A program made the translations under genes and the position numbers. Under the pieces are notes generated by a model. The model worked only from the letters and a program-made list of their open reading frames with translations, was not told the DNA's origin and made no database searches. Positions 52,509 through 60,353 of a DNA stretch of 64,000 nt are shown piece after piece. This DNA is from Haloferula sp. BvORR071 (GTDB taxonomy: Bacteria; Verrucomicrobiota; Verrucomicrobiia; Verrucomicrobiales; Akkermansiaceae), in the NCBI RefSeq assembly GCF_000739615.1, contig NZ_BATP01000027.1, positions 124,001-188,000 on the forward strand. The letters run 5' to 3'. Numbering within the stretch: the first letter of the stretch is position 1; each line of letters starts with the position of its first letter.

Positions 52509-53111
52509 ATGCCGACACCTTGGTTCAGGAGATTCCGCAAAGCGAAGCAACTCGCGGTCCACAACTTGGGCGAGACCTGGGGGCCCGCGGTGGACTCGGC
52601 GCTCACCAAGTTCAATATCCTCGGCTTTCCCGTGAAGCTGGTGTCCGAGAAAAACAAGGACGCGTCGCAGATCGTGGTGAAGTGGTCGAACGGCTCGGAG
52701 ACCTATCCTTATATCGATGGCGCGAAAGCCACCGCCAACTTCGACGCCACCAAGATGCACGGCCAGACCTCCACCCTGACGGACCCGAAACGCTGGGAGA
52801 TTGTCTTCGCGGTGATCTTCCTGCCCGGCAAGGTGACGAACATCACCACCGAGCAGAAGGAGATCATCATTATCCACGAGTTCATCCATGCCTGCGGCCT
52901 CGACGGCGGCTTGGGCAACGGCGCTTGGGACAAGCAGGGACAGGACCACGACTCTGTCGGGATCATGGTCGCGAACATGAAGGTCGATGGCAAAGGCCTG
53001 ATCGAATACATGCCGGAGAAGAACGCGAAGGCGATGCCGCCGATCCGGGTGGGAGCCCGGACCATCTGCAAGCTCAAGCAGATCTGGACGGACGAGGGCT
53101 GCCCGGACTGA
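52509..53111 (+). CDS. Metzincin-like putative metalloprotease (HExxHxxGxxD), no signal peptide
   Basis: A 200-residue protein. The zinc site is HEFIHACGLD: His123, Glu124, His127, Gly130 and Asp132, i.e. HExxHxxGxxD, the pattern of metzincins in which Asp is third ligand (as in snapalysin). A Met-turn candidate follows 21 residues later (GIMVANM, Met153). No signal peptide precedes it; the first 30 residues are basic (WFRRFRKAKQ). The start at 52509 is preceded by GGAAGGAGG, a good ribosome site. It could be an intracellular or a non-classically exported protease; no inhibitor gene is seen. The next gene converges. Confidence 0.65.
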   Translation: MPTPWFRRFRKAKQLAVHNLGETWGPAVDSALTKFNILGFPVKLVSEKNKDASQIVVKWSNGSETYPYIDGAKATANFDATKMHGQTSTLTDPKRWEIVFAVIFLPGKVTNITTEQKEIIIIHEFIHACGLDGGLGNGAWDKQGQDHDSVGIMVANMKVDGKGLIEYMPEKNAKAMPPIRVGARTICKLKQIWTDEGCPD

Positions 53112-53120
53112 TTCGATCCA

Positions 53121-53363
53121 TCAATAGACAGCGTCGTTGATCTTGCGATCGAGTTCCTGGCGGTAGTTGCGCATCTTCTGGTCCTGCGACTCCACGTCGG
53201 AATAGGATGGGGACGAGGTGTAGGTGGGTGTGTAGCCGCCGCTGGAATTGTAAGCCGGCTGATCGGCGCTGCCATCGCCGTGCCAGAAGTAGTCCCTGTC
53301 TTCCGCGCAGGAAGTGAGGGCGAAGCCAAGGCAGAGAAGGGCAAGGATCTTGGAGGGAGACAT
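53121..53363 (-). CDS. Small lipoprotein
   Basis: An 80-residue protein with lipobox LTSC after a hydrophobic start (ILALLCLGFALTSC). The mature part is Tyr/Ser/Pro-rich (SSGGYTPTYTSSPSYSDVESQ) and ends in a charged helix (DQKMRNYRQELDRKINDAVY). A low-complexity anchor or spacer protein is likely. Converges with the metzincin gene, 9 bases between stops. Confidence 0.65.
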   Translation of the reverse strand: MSPSKILALLCLGFALTSCAEDRDYFWHGDGSADQPAYNSSGGYTPTYTSSPSYSDVESQDQKMRNYRQELDRKINDAVY

Positions 53364-53447
53364 TGCTAAACTAACAGAATCGGCGCAAAGCGGAAGGCAA
53401 ATGGCGGGGAGACTCCGCGATGAGCCGCCGCCGACATCATCGATTTT

Positions 53448-53474
53448 GTCGATATATTGAATAATATGATCGAC
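53448..53474. promoter_or_regulatory. Imperfect A+T-rich palindrome upstream of the 53509 gene
   Basis: GTCGATATATT on the left mirrors AATATGATCGAC on the right with one bulged base. It lies 34 bases before the ATG at 53509. In a high-G+C genome an A+T-rich dyad here may be an operator or promoter; no clear -35/-10 pair at 17 bases was found. Confidence 0.4.
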
Positions 53475-53508
53475 TGGCTGCTATGATCCGACGTGGCAGT
53501 CTTGGCCC

Positions 53509-54375
53509 ATGAGCAGCGAGCGAAAGCGCAAACAACGGAAGAAGGAATGGATCGTCGGCCTGACGATGGGCTTCCTGACCTTGGCTGCCTTCTTTGCCCC
53601 GGTTTGGTGTCCTTCCCTATTCAGCATCCGAGGGAGCGTGGTCGATCAAAACGGACGCCCGCTCGCCGGGGCCAAGATCATCGGTTACCGGGGCTACGCT
53701 CCCGCGTGGGAACCGAGGCCGGCGACCGGGGATACCAATGCGAAGGGTGAATTCAAGATTCCATGCCTGCGGATGTTCGTTTCCGGCGTGACCGCGGAAG
53801 TCCCGGGCCACATTCCCGATCCGCTCGCCCACACCATGCCGACTCACTTGTGGAATCGGGACGAGCAGCGCCCCGGCTTCTGGCGGGTGGTGATGCTGGA
53901 TGTCGCCGATGACTCCGTGCCCTTGGTGCGGAAGCCATACCGGCGCGAAGCCTTGAAGCCTGACAACAAGCCATGGCGGGTTGCGCTCGATGACAAGGGA
54001 GGGCATGTGCTGGAGTTCAAGCTCGAGCGTGGCCCCAGCGCGCCTCAGCCCCTGACGGGCACCTGGCCTGCTCCCTTCAGGTGGACGCTCAGGCTGGATG
54101 CCTGGGACGGCCAAGTCTCGGATCGGGAAGTTCCCCGAGACGTGGCACCGCAGTTTTTCCAAGACGCCCACGTGCGAGTGTGGGAGAGCGTCCGGCCCGT
54201 GAGCGAGGGATGGCGGTCCGAGTCGGGGAAACGACAGGCCTATGTGAAATTCGACGATGGAACTTATGCGTGGATCGAGTTCCAGGTCTTCGCCGATTCC
54301 GATGGGCAATGCCTGGGCATCCAGTCCCGCTACAATCCACGACCCGGTTCCCGTTGGGTCGGTCCCGAGCACTGA
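53509..54375 (+). CDS. Membrane-anchored protein with carboxypeptidase-regulatory-like domain
   Basis: A 288-residue protein. One N-terminal membrane segment (about 14-33) follows a basic start (RKRKQRKK), which points the rest outside. Residues 41-110 are a carboxypeptidase-regulatory-like beta sandwich: GSVVDQNGRPLAGAKIIGYRG with GEFKIPCLRMFV. The remaining 180 residues are not recognised and contain WRVALDDKGGHVLEFKLERG. Probably binds or presents something at the cell surface. Converges with the membrane gene at 54392. Confidence 0.65.
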   Translation: MSSERKRKQRKKEWIVGLTMGFLTLAAFFAPVWCPSLFSIRGSVVDQNGRPLAGAKIIGYRGYAPAWEPRPATGDTNAKGEFKIPCLRMFVSGVTAEVPGHIPDPLAHTMPTHLWNRDEQRPGFWRVVMLDVADDSVPLVRKPYRREALKPDNKPWRVALDDKGGHVLEFKLERGPSAPQPLTGTWPAPFRWTLRLDAWDGQVSDREVPRDVAPQFFQDAHVRVWESVRPVSEGWRSESGKRQAYVKFDDGTYAWIEFQVFADSDGQCLGIQSRYNPRPGSRWVGPEH

Positions 54376-54391
54376 GGCGGGACATCCGGAT

Positions 54392-54871
54392 TCACGCAGG
54401 CTGAGGCTTGCGCCGCAGCGAGAGGAAGCCAGTGGCAAGAAAGCCGATCAGGACTAGGCCCTGGGCGATGCCGAAGGGCGGCTCGCTCTGGGTAGGGGCC
54501 AGGGCCTTCAGCGCCGGGATCTTCAGGAACATCTGCACCACCAGCACGAAGACATTCAGATACTGGGCGAAGAGCGCACAGATGATATAGGTCTTCCGCC
54601 AGCCACCGGCGAGCTGGCGCTTGTAGAGCGCATAGAGCGCCAGGGCGAGAATGATGGTGGAGATCACCCCGAAGCCGAGGGCCGGCGTGAAGCCCTTGTC
54701 ATAGGGGAAGAGAAAACCGGTGAGACTGGTGGCCAAGGTCATGGCCAGGAAGAAGCCGGTCCAAGGGTGGCGTGGATTGCCGCGCAGCATGGCGGCCATG
54801 ATGGCGAAGCCCGAGGCGATCCCGAGCAGGCTGATGATCACGTGGACGATGGTCAGAATCTGGAGGGCCAT
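54392..54871 (-). CDS. Four-TM membrane protein
   Basis: A 159-residue integral membrane protein with four hydrophobic segments (about 4-28, 38-58, 64-82 and 92-115) and a last one near 138-152. It begins MALQILTIVHVIISLLGIASGFA. The family cannot be named with certainty; the layout is that of small DUF2306-like or cytochrome-like helical bundles, but no heme or metal residues stand out. No operon partner. Confidence 0.55.
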   Translation of the reverse strand: MALQILTIVHVIISLLGIASGFAIMAAMLRGNPRHPWTGFFLAMTLATSLTGFLFPYDKGFTPALGFGVISTIILALALYALYKRQLAGGWRKTYIICALFAQYLNVFVLVVQMFLKIPALKALAPTQSEPPFGIAQGLVLIGFLATGFLSLRRKPQPA

Positions 54872-54949
54872 GGAGAGGGATTGGGAATCGCTTGGCTGGC
54901 CGGACAGAAAAATGCAGGCAAATTTCGGCGCGCGTGTTTTCTATCAGGC

Positions 54950-55240
54950 ATGAAGCCGAAGTGGTACAAAGACGTGGATCTGCATGTCGTCTATGCCGGA
55001 GTCCTCGTCTTCGTGCTCTTGCTGGGCAACGTGTCTTTGGCCCGGCGGGCACATTGGTCCACCTTGCCCCTCTGGGCAGCCGTGGTGCAGGAGCTCATCC
55101 TGCTTCCCATGATCTTCACCCGGTTCGGCGATATGAGGCGGAGGGATCGCGAAAGAGGCAACCGATACCTATTCTCCAATCTGCTCTTCGTGCAGATCCT
55201 CGCGCTGGGAATCGCAGGCTATTGCCTGAGCCGGCAGTAG
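54950..55240 (+). CDS. Small three-TM membrane protein
   Basis: A 96-residue protein from the ATG at 54950 (MKPKWYKDVDLHVVYAGVL). Three hydrophobic stretches (about 12-28, 40-56 and 78-94) and one basic loop (DMRRRDRERGNR). It diverges from the four-TM gene and runs against truA, with 5 bases between stops. Function unknown. Confidence 0.5.
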   Translation: MKPKWYKDVDLHVVYAGVLVFVLLLGNVSLARRAHWSTLPLWAAVVQELILLPMIFTRFGDMRRRDRERGNRYLFSNLLFVQILALGIAGYCLSRQ

Positions 55241-55245
55241 GGCGC

Positions 55246-55986
55246 TCAGCGATAGAAGACCTTCTGCAGCACCAGCCCATGCGCGGGCGCATTCACCCCC
55301 GAGATTCGCCGGTCGCGGCTGGCCAGCATCTCCCTCACCGCTTCCGCAGGGTATCGTCCTTCACCGATCTGCACCAAGGTGCCGACGATCCCCCGGCACA
55401 TCTTGTAGAGGAAGCCGGGGCCTGCCAGCACCACGGTGATCTCCGGGCCGCGCTTGCGGACCTCGCAACGGGTCAGAGTGCGGACCGAGTCGCCCAAGAT
55501 GCCGGGCCGCTTCGCCGTGAAAGCCCTAAAGTCGTGCTGCCCGACAAAAAGTGCCGCCGCGACCTGCATCGCGGCGAGATCGAGCGCCCGCGGGACATGC
55601 CACGCCTGGGTCCGCAGCAGGGGATTCATCGCGGCATGATTCCAGATCCGGTAGCGGTACTCCTTGCCCTTGGCACCGAAGCGCGCGTGGAAGGCCTCAG
55701 TCGCCTTCGCAGCTCCCAAAACCCGGATATCCACGGGCAGCAAGGCATTGAGCGCGAGCGGCAGGTGGCGCAGCGGCATGCGCAGCTCCGCGGTCTCGAA
55801 ATGCGCGACCATCCCCAAGGCGTGGACCCCGGCATCTGTCCGGCTGGAACCGGTGAGCTCGGGCGCCTCAGGGAACAAAGCCGCCAGCGCGGTGTGGAGC
55901 TGGTCCTGGACCCCGCGCCCGGAACGCTGTGACTGCCAGCCCTGATAGGCGGTGCCGTCATAGGCGATGGTCAGCTTGAGCTTCAT
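55246..55986 (-). CDS. truA: tRNA pseudouridine synthase A
   Basis: A 246-residue enzyme that makes pseudouridine at positions 38-40 of tRNA anticodon stems. The catalytic Asp51 lies in GSSRTDAGVHA. Other family marks: IAYDGTAYQGWQ at the start, EYRYRIWNHAAMNPL near 112, and FLYKMCRGIVGTLVQIGEGR near the end. The length is usual for bacterial TruA. Monocistronic. Confidence 0.95.
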   Translation of the reverse strand: MKLKLTIAYDGTAYQGWQSQRSGRGVQDQLHTALAALFPEAPELTGSSRTDAGVHALGMVAHFETAELRMPLRHLPLALNALLPVDIRVLGAAKATEAFHARFGAKGKEYRYRIWNHAAMNPLLRTQAWHVPRALDLAAMQVAAALFVGQHDFRAFTAKRPGILGDSVRTLTRCEVRKRGPEITVVLAGPGFLYKMCRGIVGTLVQIGEGRYPAEAVREMLASRDRRISGVNAPAHGLVLQKVFYR

Positions 55987-56087
55987 GGGGTCGCGACAGA
56001 CTCCCAGAGTCCCCCACCCCGCTGCAACGCCGAGATGAGGTGAACGGATTTGAAAAAATCTGCCACCAGAGCGCCACGGAAGCGGGC

Positions 56088-56116
56088 TTGACGATCGTAA
56101 TTCTAAAAAATATTAA
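56088..56116 (+). promoter_or_regulatory. Predicted promoter, leaderless start of the 56123 gene
   Basis: TTGACG (-35, 56088-56093) and TATTAA (-10, 56111-56116) are exactly 17 bases apart. The ATG at 56123 lies six bases after the -10, at the place where transcription should begin. The mRNA would therefore be leaderless. No ribosome site is present in that gap. Confidence 0.6.
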
Positions 56117-56122
56117 CATCGC

Positions 56123-57706
56123 ATGATAATTCATCGAGCTTTGGCAGTCACGGTCCTGATAGGGATGCCCTTTCTCGCTGGCTGCGACCGCCTGAAGGCG
56201 GTGGCCAAGGCATCGTCATCGAAAGCAGACAGTGCCCCGGCTGTGACGGCACCGGCCGCCCCAGCGCTGGCCGCGCCCGCAGAACCGGCGGAGCCGCCTG
56301 TGCTGCCACCTGTAGGGCCGGAGTCCTCGCCTCACTTCAACCGCGTAGCCGGCAAGCTCGATATCGGCGGCAAGATGCTGCACTTCGAGGATCATGAGGG
56401 CGAGAGGGAGATGCTCATCGAGCTGGTGAAAGCATTCCTCAACGGCATGCCCGTGGCAGACAGAAACAAGCTCAAGGTCGACCCGGCCGCACTGGTGGAT
56501 GCCTCCGGCATGGCGCAGGCAGCGGCCAGTGGCCGGAGCCTGAAGCGGGATGGCGATGCCTACCTGCTGCGCCAGTATCAGTATCTGCCCGCCGGCCGGA
56601 CGGGTTTCAGCACCCTCTTGGGCAAGGAGCCGATCAAGTTCCGGACGCCGACGATGATTCCCGCCGCCACCGATCTGGTGATCGAGACCCGTCTGGATGC
56701 CACCGCCCTACCGGAAGTGCTGACGGCCATCGCCAAGGCCTGTGGCCAGGAAGCGGATATCAAGCAGGGCATGAACGAGAAGCTGCCGGTCGGCGGCACC
56801 TTGAAAGACCTGCTGGCCAAGACCGACTTGCAGTTGCTCCTCGGAGTCGACATCTCCTCGTGGAAGGCCACGCCCACCTCACCGCAGCCAGTGGACTTCT
56901 TTGTGCAGATCGACGGTGCCGGCGAGCTGCTGAAGCTGATGCTGCCAGAACTGGAGAAGGGCTTGGGCAAGGCCAAGGTCCAAGGCTCCCGCCGCGGCTG
57001 GGAGCTGCCGATGAAGCCCCTGATGCAGGCCAAGACCCAATTGCTCTATGACGACGCGGGCACCCTGACCTACACCAGCCGCGCGGAGTACCTGAAGTAT
57101 GTCGAGACCGCGGCGATGAAGCTGGGCCAGTGGAAGGAATACCAAGCCGCGACCGACCACTTCCCGGAGAATGGCAACCTGCTCGTTTACGCGTCTCCAC
57201 AGGTGGCACCGGCGATCGGCTGGATGCTCCGCAACTCTGCAAGCAGCATCAGCAGCGAAGGCGCGCCCTTCCTTGCCTATGCCAGCAAATACCTCACCGC
57301 CAAGCCTTGGTCGCTGTGCATCGCCAGTGAGCAAGACGGCCTTACGACCTTGGCCGAGATGCCCTACGCCATCGAAATCGGCGGTGCCCTGCCCTACCTG
57401 GCGGGAAGCAGCGTGCTCTTCGTCGGGGCCCGGGCTTGGAAGAAAGGCTCCGATCGCGCGGCCTGCATCATGAATACCCGCAACGTCCAACAGGCGGTGC
57501 GATCCTATCAGAACATGAACAGTGTGAAGCCCGGCCAGCCAATTCCTTGGGACAAGATCGTGGGTAGCAAGGATAGCTTCCTAGCCAAGCAGCCGACCTG
57601 CGCAGAGGGCACTTACACCTTCTCCAAGACCGTGCCGAAGCAAGGTGCACTGGCCTGCACCTGCAGCAATCCCGAGCACGCTCCGAGCAACCACCAGGAT
57701 TGGTGA
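56123..57706 (+). CDS. Lipoprotein with a pilin-like C-terminal domain
   Basis: A 527-residue lipoprotein (lipobox LAGC at about residue 21). An Ala/Pro-rich linker follows (APAVTAPAAPALAAPAEPAE), then a large domain of about 370 residues without a known match. The last 90 residues (ACIMNTRNVQQAVRSYQNMN ... PTCAEGTYTFSKTVPKQGALACTC) resemble the soluble head of type IV pilin-like proteins, which typically read C..N.R.I..A...W...N and end in a C..GG.Y..G....TCS pattern. Such heads here lack the usual N-terminal helix, so the domain was grafted to a lipoprotein. The role is unknown; surface exposure is likely. Confidence 0.6.
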   Translation: MIIHRALAVTVLIGMPFLAGCDRLKAVAKASSSKADSAPAVTAPAAPALAAPAEPAEPPVLPPVGPESSPHFNRVAGKLDIGGKMLHFEDHEGEREMLIELVKAFLNGMPVADRNKLKVDPAALVDASGMAQAAASGRSLKRDGDAYLLRQYQYLPAGRTGFSTLLGKEPIKFRTPTMIPAATDLVIETRLDATALPEVLTAIAKACGQEADIKQGMNEKLPVGGTLKDLLAKTDLQLLLGVDISSWKATPTSPQPVDFFVQIDGAGELLKLMLPELEKGLGKAKVQGSRRGWELPMKPLMQAKTQLLYDDAGTLTYTSRAEYLKYVETAAMKLGQWKEYQAATDHFPENGNLLVYASPQVAPAIGWMLRNSASSISSEGAPFLAYASKYLTAKPWSLCIASEQDGLTTLAEMPYAIEIGGALPYLAGSSVLFVGARAWKKGSDRAACIMNTRNVQQAVRSYQNMNSVKPGQPIPWDKIVGSKDSFLAKQPTCAEGTYTFSKTVPKQGALACTCSNPEHAPSNHQDW

Positions 57707-57878
57707 GCTCCAGCTTCACGAGCTGCCAAGCTACGCAAAATTACGCATCCCCCGGCATTTCCCGGGTTGGATAAGACCGATTTTGCTCCTCGTAGGGCCG
57801 CATGCCTTGTCAGCGCGGCCGCGATCCTTACTCTCCCGCAACTCCTCACTTAACTTTTACGATGGCGCGACGGAAACG

Positions 57879-58889
57879 ATGACGAGCGAATTGCTGATCC
57901 TGATCATTGAGGCGATTTCCGTCTACTTTCTGGTGCTTTGGGCGCACTCCCTGCGGAACAGACTGGGCCTTGCCCACTTCTACGCGCTGATCGGCAGCCT
58001 GACCGCGGTGATGGTCTGGGTCACGGACGCCGGTGTACGGGTGAATATTCCCGGGGTCTCCTTCATGGTCGGGTCCACGGTGTTCTACACCGCGCTGCTG
58101 CTGGGCGTCTTCGTGGTCTACGTCTTCGACGGACCCCGCGCGACCCGGATCGCGATTTCCACGATCATCGGAGTCTCCATCATGGTGCCGGTGGTGACCT
58201 CGGTGCTGCAGTGGCAGCTCCGGCTCTCCAACCCGGACATGACGAGCTACTTCCCGCCGCAGAGCCTGCGGATCTACTCGGCATCGATCTTCGCGGCCTT
58301 CGCCGATCTGATCTTCCTGGCGGTGGCTTGGGAATTCCTCGGCAAGCCGGAGTTCAATGTCCGGCTCTGGCTGCGCTCCTTCCTCACCCTGCTCGGGGTG
58401 CTCTGGCTGGATGTGATTCTCTTCAATACCGGAGCCTTCGCCGGTAGCCCGGACTATCAGAAGATCATCACCGGCACCTTTGTGAGCCGCTTTGTGATCA
58501 GCGTCTTCGCCTTCCCTTTCCTCTACTGGTACATCGCCTGGCAAAGCGGGCGGAACGGCATGGAGATCGAGAACCGCCCGGTGCTGGCGATCCTCAGGGA
58601 GGTGACCAAGGTGCGGCTGGAGCTCAGCCTCGCCCAGCGCGAGATTGAGCGGCGCAAGGAGGTGGAGCGGGAGAACGTCAGCCTGATCGGCTCGCTCAAG
58701 CAGGCGCTGCAGGAGGTGAAGACCCTACGCGGGATCCTGCCGACCTGCTCCTACTGCAAGAACATCCGCGACGAGGACGGCACCTGGCACCAGGTGGAGA
58801 GCTACATCCAGCGCCACAGTGAGGCGAAGTTCAGCCACGGCGTCTGCGACGAGTGCATGAGCAAGCACCACCCGGAGGTGAAGTGCTAA
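57879..58889 (+). CDS. Membrane sensor-like protein with C-terminal cysteine-rich domain
   Basis: A 336-residue protein. About seven membrane helices cover residues 1-225, then a coiled coil (REVTKVRLELSLAQREIERRKEVERE, split here at the heptad edge), then a small zinc-finger-like tail with two CxxC pairs: LRGILPTCSYCKNIRDEDGTW and HGVCDECMSKHHPE. This tail (ILPxCxxCKxIRDxxGxWxxVExYI) is found at the end of many PAS or GGDEF-containing sensory proteins. Here the signal input would be the membrane part; no kinase or cyclase domain is fused. A regulatory partner is presumably elsewhere. The frame is open upstream, but 57879 is the first reasonable ATG. Confidence 0.65.
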   Translation: MTSELLILIIEAISVYFLVLWAHSLRNRLGLAHFYALIGSLTAVMVWVTDAGVRVNIPGVSFMVGSTVFYTALLLGVFVVYVFDGPRATRIAISTIIGVSIMVPVVTSVLQWQLRLSNPDMTSYFPPQSLRIYSASIFAAFADLIFLAVAWEFLGKPEFNVRLWLRSFLTLLGVLWLDVILFNTGAFAGSPDYQKIITGTFVSRFVISVFAFPFLYWYIAWQSGRNGMEIENRPVLAILREVTKVRLELSLAQREIERRKEVERENVSLIGSLKQALQEVKTLRGILPTCSYCKNIRDEDGTWHQVESYIQRHSEAKFSHGVCDECMSKHHPEVKC

Positions 58890-58967
58890 AATAGCCACCC
58901 AAAGCACTTTCGGAGCGATTTATTGCATTTTATGGAACAAAACGCCACTTTCCGGCGTTTAACCTGC

Positions 58968-60281
58968 ATGCTGATCGAGCGGAAGATTTGGGCGGCCTTG
59001 GTTCTCGCGACACTGGGTGGGGAAATCGCAGCCGGTAAGGACTGGGAAGTGCCGGTCGGCGGGAATGCCTACATCACCAAGGAAGCGGGCAAGGATAGCG
59101 GCGGCGGAGGTGGTGGCCGGCGCGGGGGCCGCGGCGGGGCCAAATGGGAGAACGAGGGCACCGTGCAGTCGCTCTTCTTCCGCGTGGATCGCGCCGCGGA
59201 CCTAGAGCTGGGGCTGAAGCTGAAGGCGGCAGTGCCGGCCGATTCGCGGATCCGCGCGACGGTCAACGGCAAGGCGCAGGAACTGGATTTGAAAAGCGGT
59301 GCCACCGAGCCGGTGGCGCTCGGGAAATTCCCGGTGAAGGAAGCCGGCTACGTGCGGGTGGACCTTCAGGGCGTAAAGAAGAGCGGCGAGGTCTTCGCCG
59401 ATCTGGAAGCCGTGACGGTGAAGGCGCCGGATGAGGTCGCGCTCAACTACGTGAAGGACAACCAGGACAACCGCTTCTACTGGGGCCGCCGTGGTCCCTC
59501 GGTGCACCTCAACTACTCCCTGCCGAAGGGTGAGCCGCTTGAGTGGTTCTACAACGAGGTCACGGTGCCGGAAGGCAGCGACCCGATCGGCTCGTACTTC
59601 ATGTCGAATGGCTTCGGCGAAGGTTACTTCGGCATGCAGGTGAATTCGGAACAGGAGCGCCGCATCCTCTTCTCCGTGTGGAGCCCCTTCAAAACCGACA
59701 AACCTGGCGAAATCCCAGAAGACCAGAAGATCACCCTGCTCAAGAAGGGCGAGGGCGTGCATGGCGGTGAATTCGGCGGCGAGGGCTCCGGCGGCCAGAG
59801 CTACTGGCTGTATCCATGGAAGGCCGGCGAGACCTGCCGCTTCCTCAACCGCGTGCACCCGGATGGCCAAGGCTCGACCGTTTACACCGCGTGGTTCTTC
59901 CTGCCGGACAAGAAGGAATGGAAGCTGATCGCCAGCTTCAAGCGGCCGAAGACGGACAAGCACCTGACCGGCGCGCATTCCTTCCTGGAGAACTTCGCGG
60001 ATCGCAATGGGTATCTCAGCCGCGGCGCACTCTACGGCAACCAGTGGACCTGCGACGTGAAGGGCCAGTGGCACGAGGTGACCGAGGCGGTCTTCACCGG
60101 TGACGATATCGCGAACCGCGGTTACCGCATGGACCGCGCGGGCGGCGTGAAGGGAAATGAGTTCTTCATGCGCAACGGCGGGTTCTTCGAGAATCCGGTT
60201 GCCTTGAAAACTTCGTTCAAGCGCGAGTCGACTGCGGCCAAGCAGCCTTCGATCAGCTTCGAGAAGCTGGATGGATTTTGA
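58968..60281 (+). CDS. Exported DUF5077/DUF3472 protein
   Basis: About 437 residues from 58968 (MLIERKIWAALVLATLGGEIAAG), a Sec signal peptide; an ATG at 58932 is also in frame. A glycine-rich loop (GGGGGGRRGGRGG) comes early. The DUF5077-like part (about 20-150) leads into DUF3472 (about 150-400; FYWGRRGPSVHLNYSLP, GEGYFGMQVNSEQERRILFSVWSP, QSYWLYPWKAGETCRFLNRV). DUF3472 proteins are exported and found beside glycan-degrading enzymes; the function is unknown. Followed by a palindromic element and a convergent HAD gene. Confidence 0.8.
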   Translation: MLIERKIWAALVLATLGGEIAAGKDWEVPVGGNAYITKEAGKDSGGGGGGRRGGRGGAKWENEGTVQSLFFRVDRAADLELGLKLKAAVPADSRIRATVNGKAQELDLKSGATEPVALGKFPVKEAGYVRVDLQGVKKSGEVFADLEAVTVKAPDEVALNYVKDNQDNRFYWGRRGPSVHLNYSLPKGEPLEWFYNEVTVPEGSDPIGSYFMSNGFGEGYFGMQVNSEQERRILFSVWSPFKTDKPGEIPEDQKITLLKKGEGVHGGEFGGEGSGGQSYWLYPWKAGETCRFLNRVHPDGQGSTVYTAWFFLPDKKEWKLIASFKRPKTDKHLTGAHSFLENFADRNGYLSRGALYGNQWTCDVKGQWHEVTEAVFTGDDIANRGYRMDRAGGVKGNEFFMRNGGFFENPVALKTSFKRESTAAKQPSISFEKLDGF

Positions 60282-60352
60282 ATAAGGAGCAGGGACATTC
60301 CTGTCCCTGCTATTGGTCCGATTCGGGGACAAGAATGTCCCCGCTCCCTATC
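60282..60352. repeat. Composite palindromic element, copy 2
   Basis: ATAAGGAGC at the left end, GCTCCCTATC at the right, with inner hairpins GCAGGGACATTCCTGTCCCTGC (shown broken: GCAGGGACA / TGTCCCTGC) and GGGGACAAGAATGTCCCC. Same arrangement as at 32804-32898 but shorter by 24 bases. Lies right after the DUF3472 stop and right before the HAD stop. Confidence 0.75.
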
Positions 60353-60353
60353 C

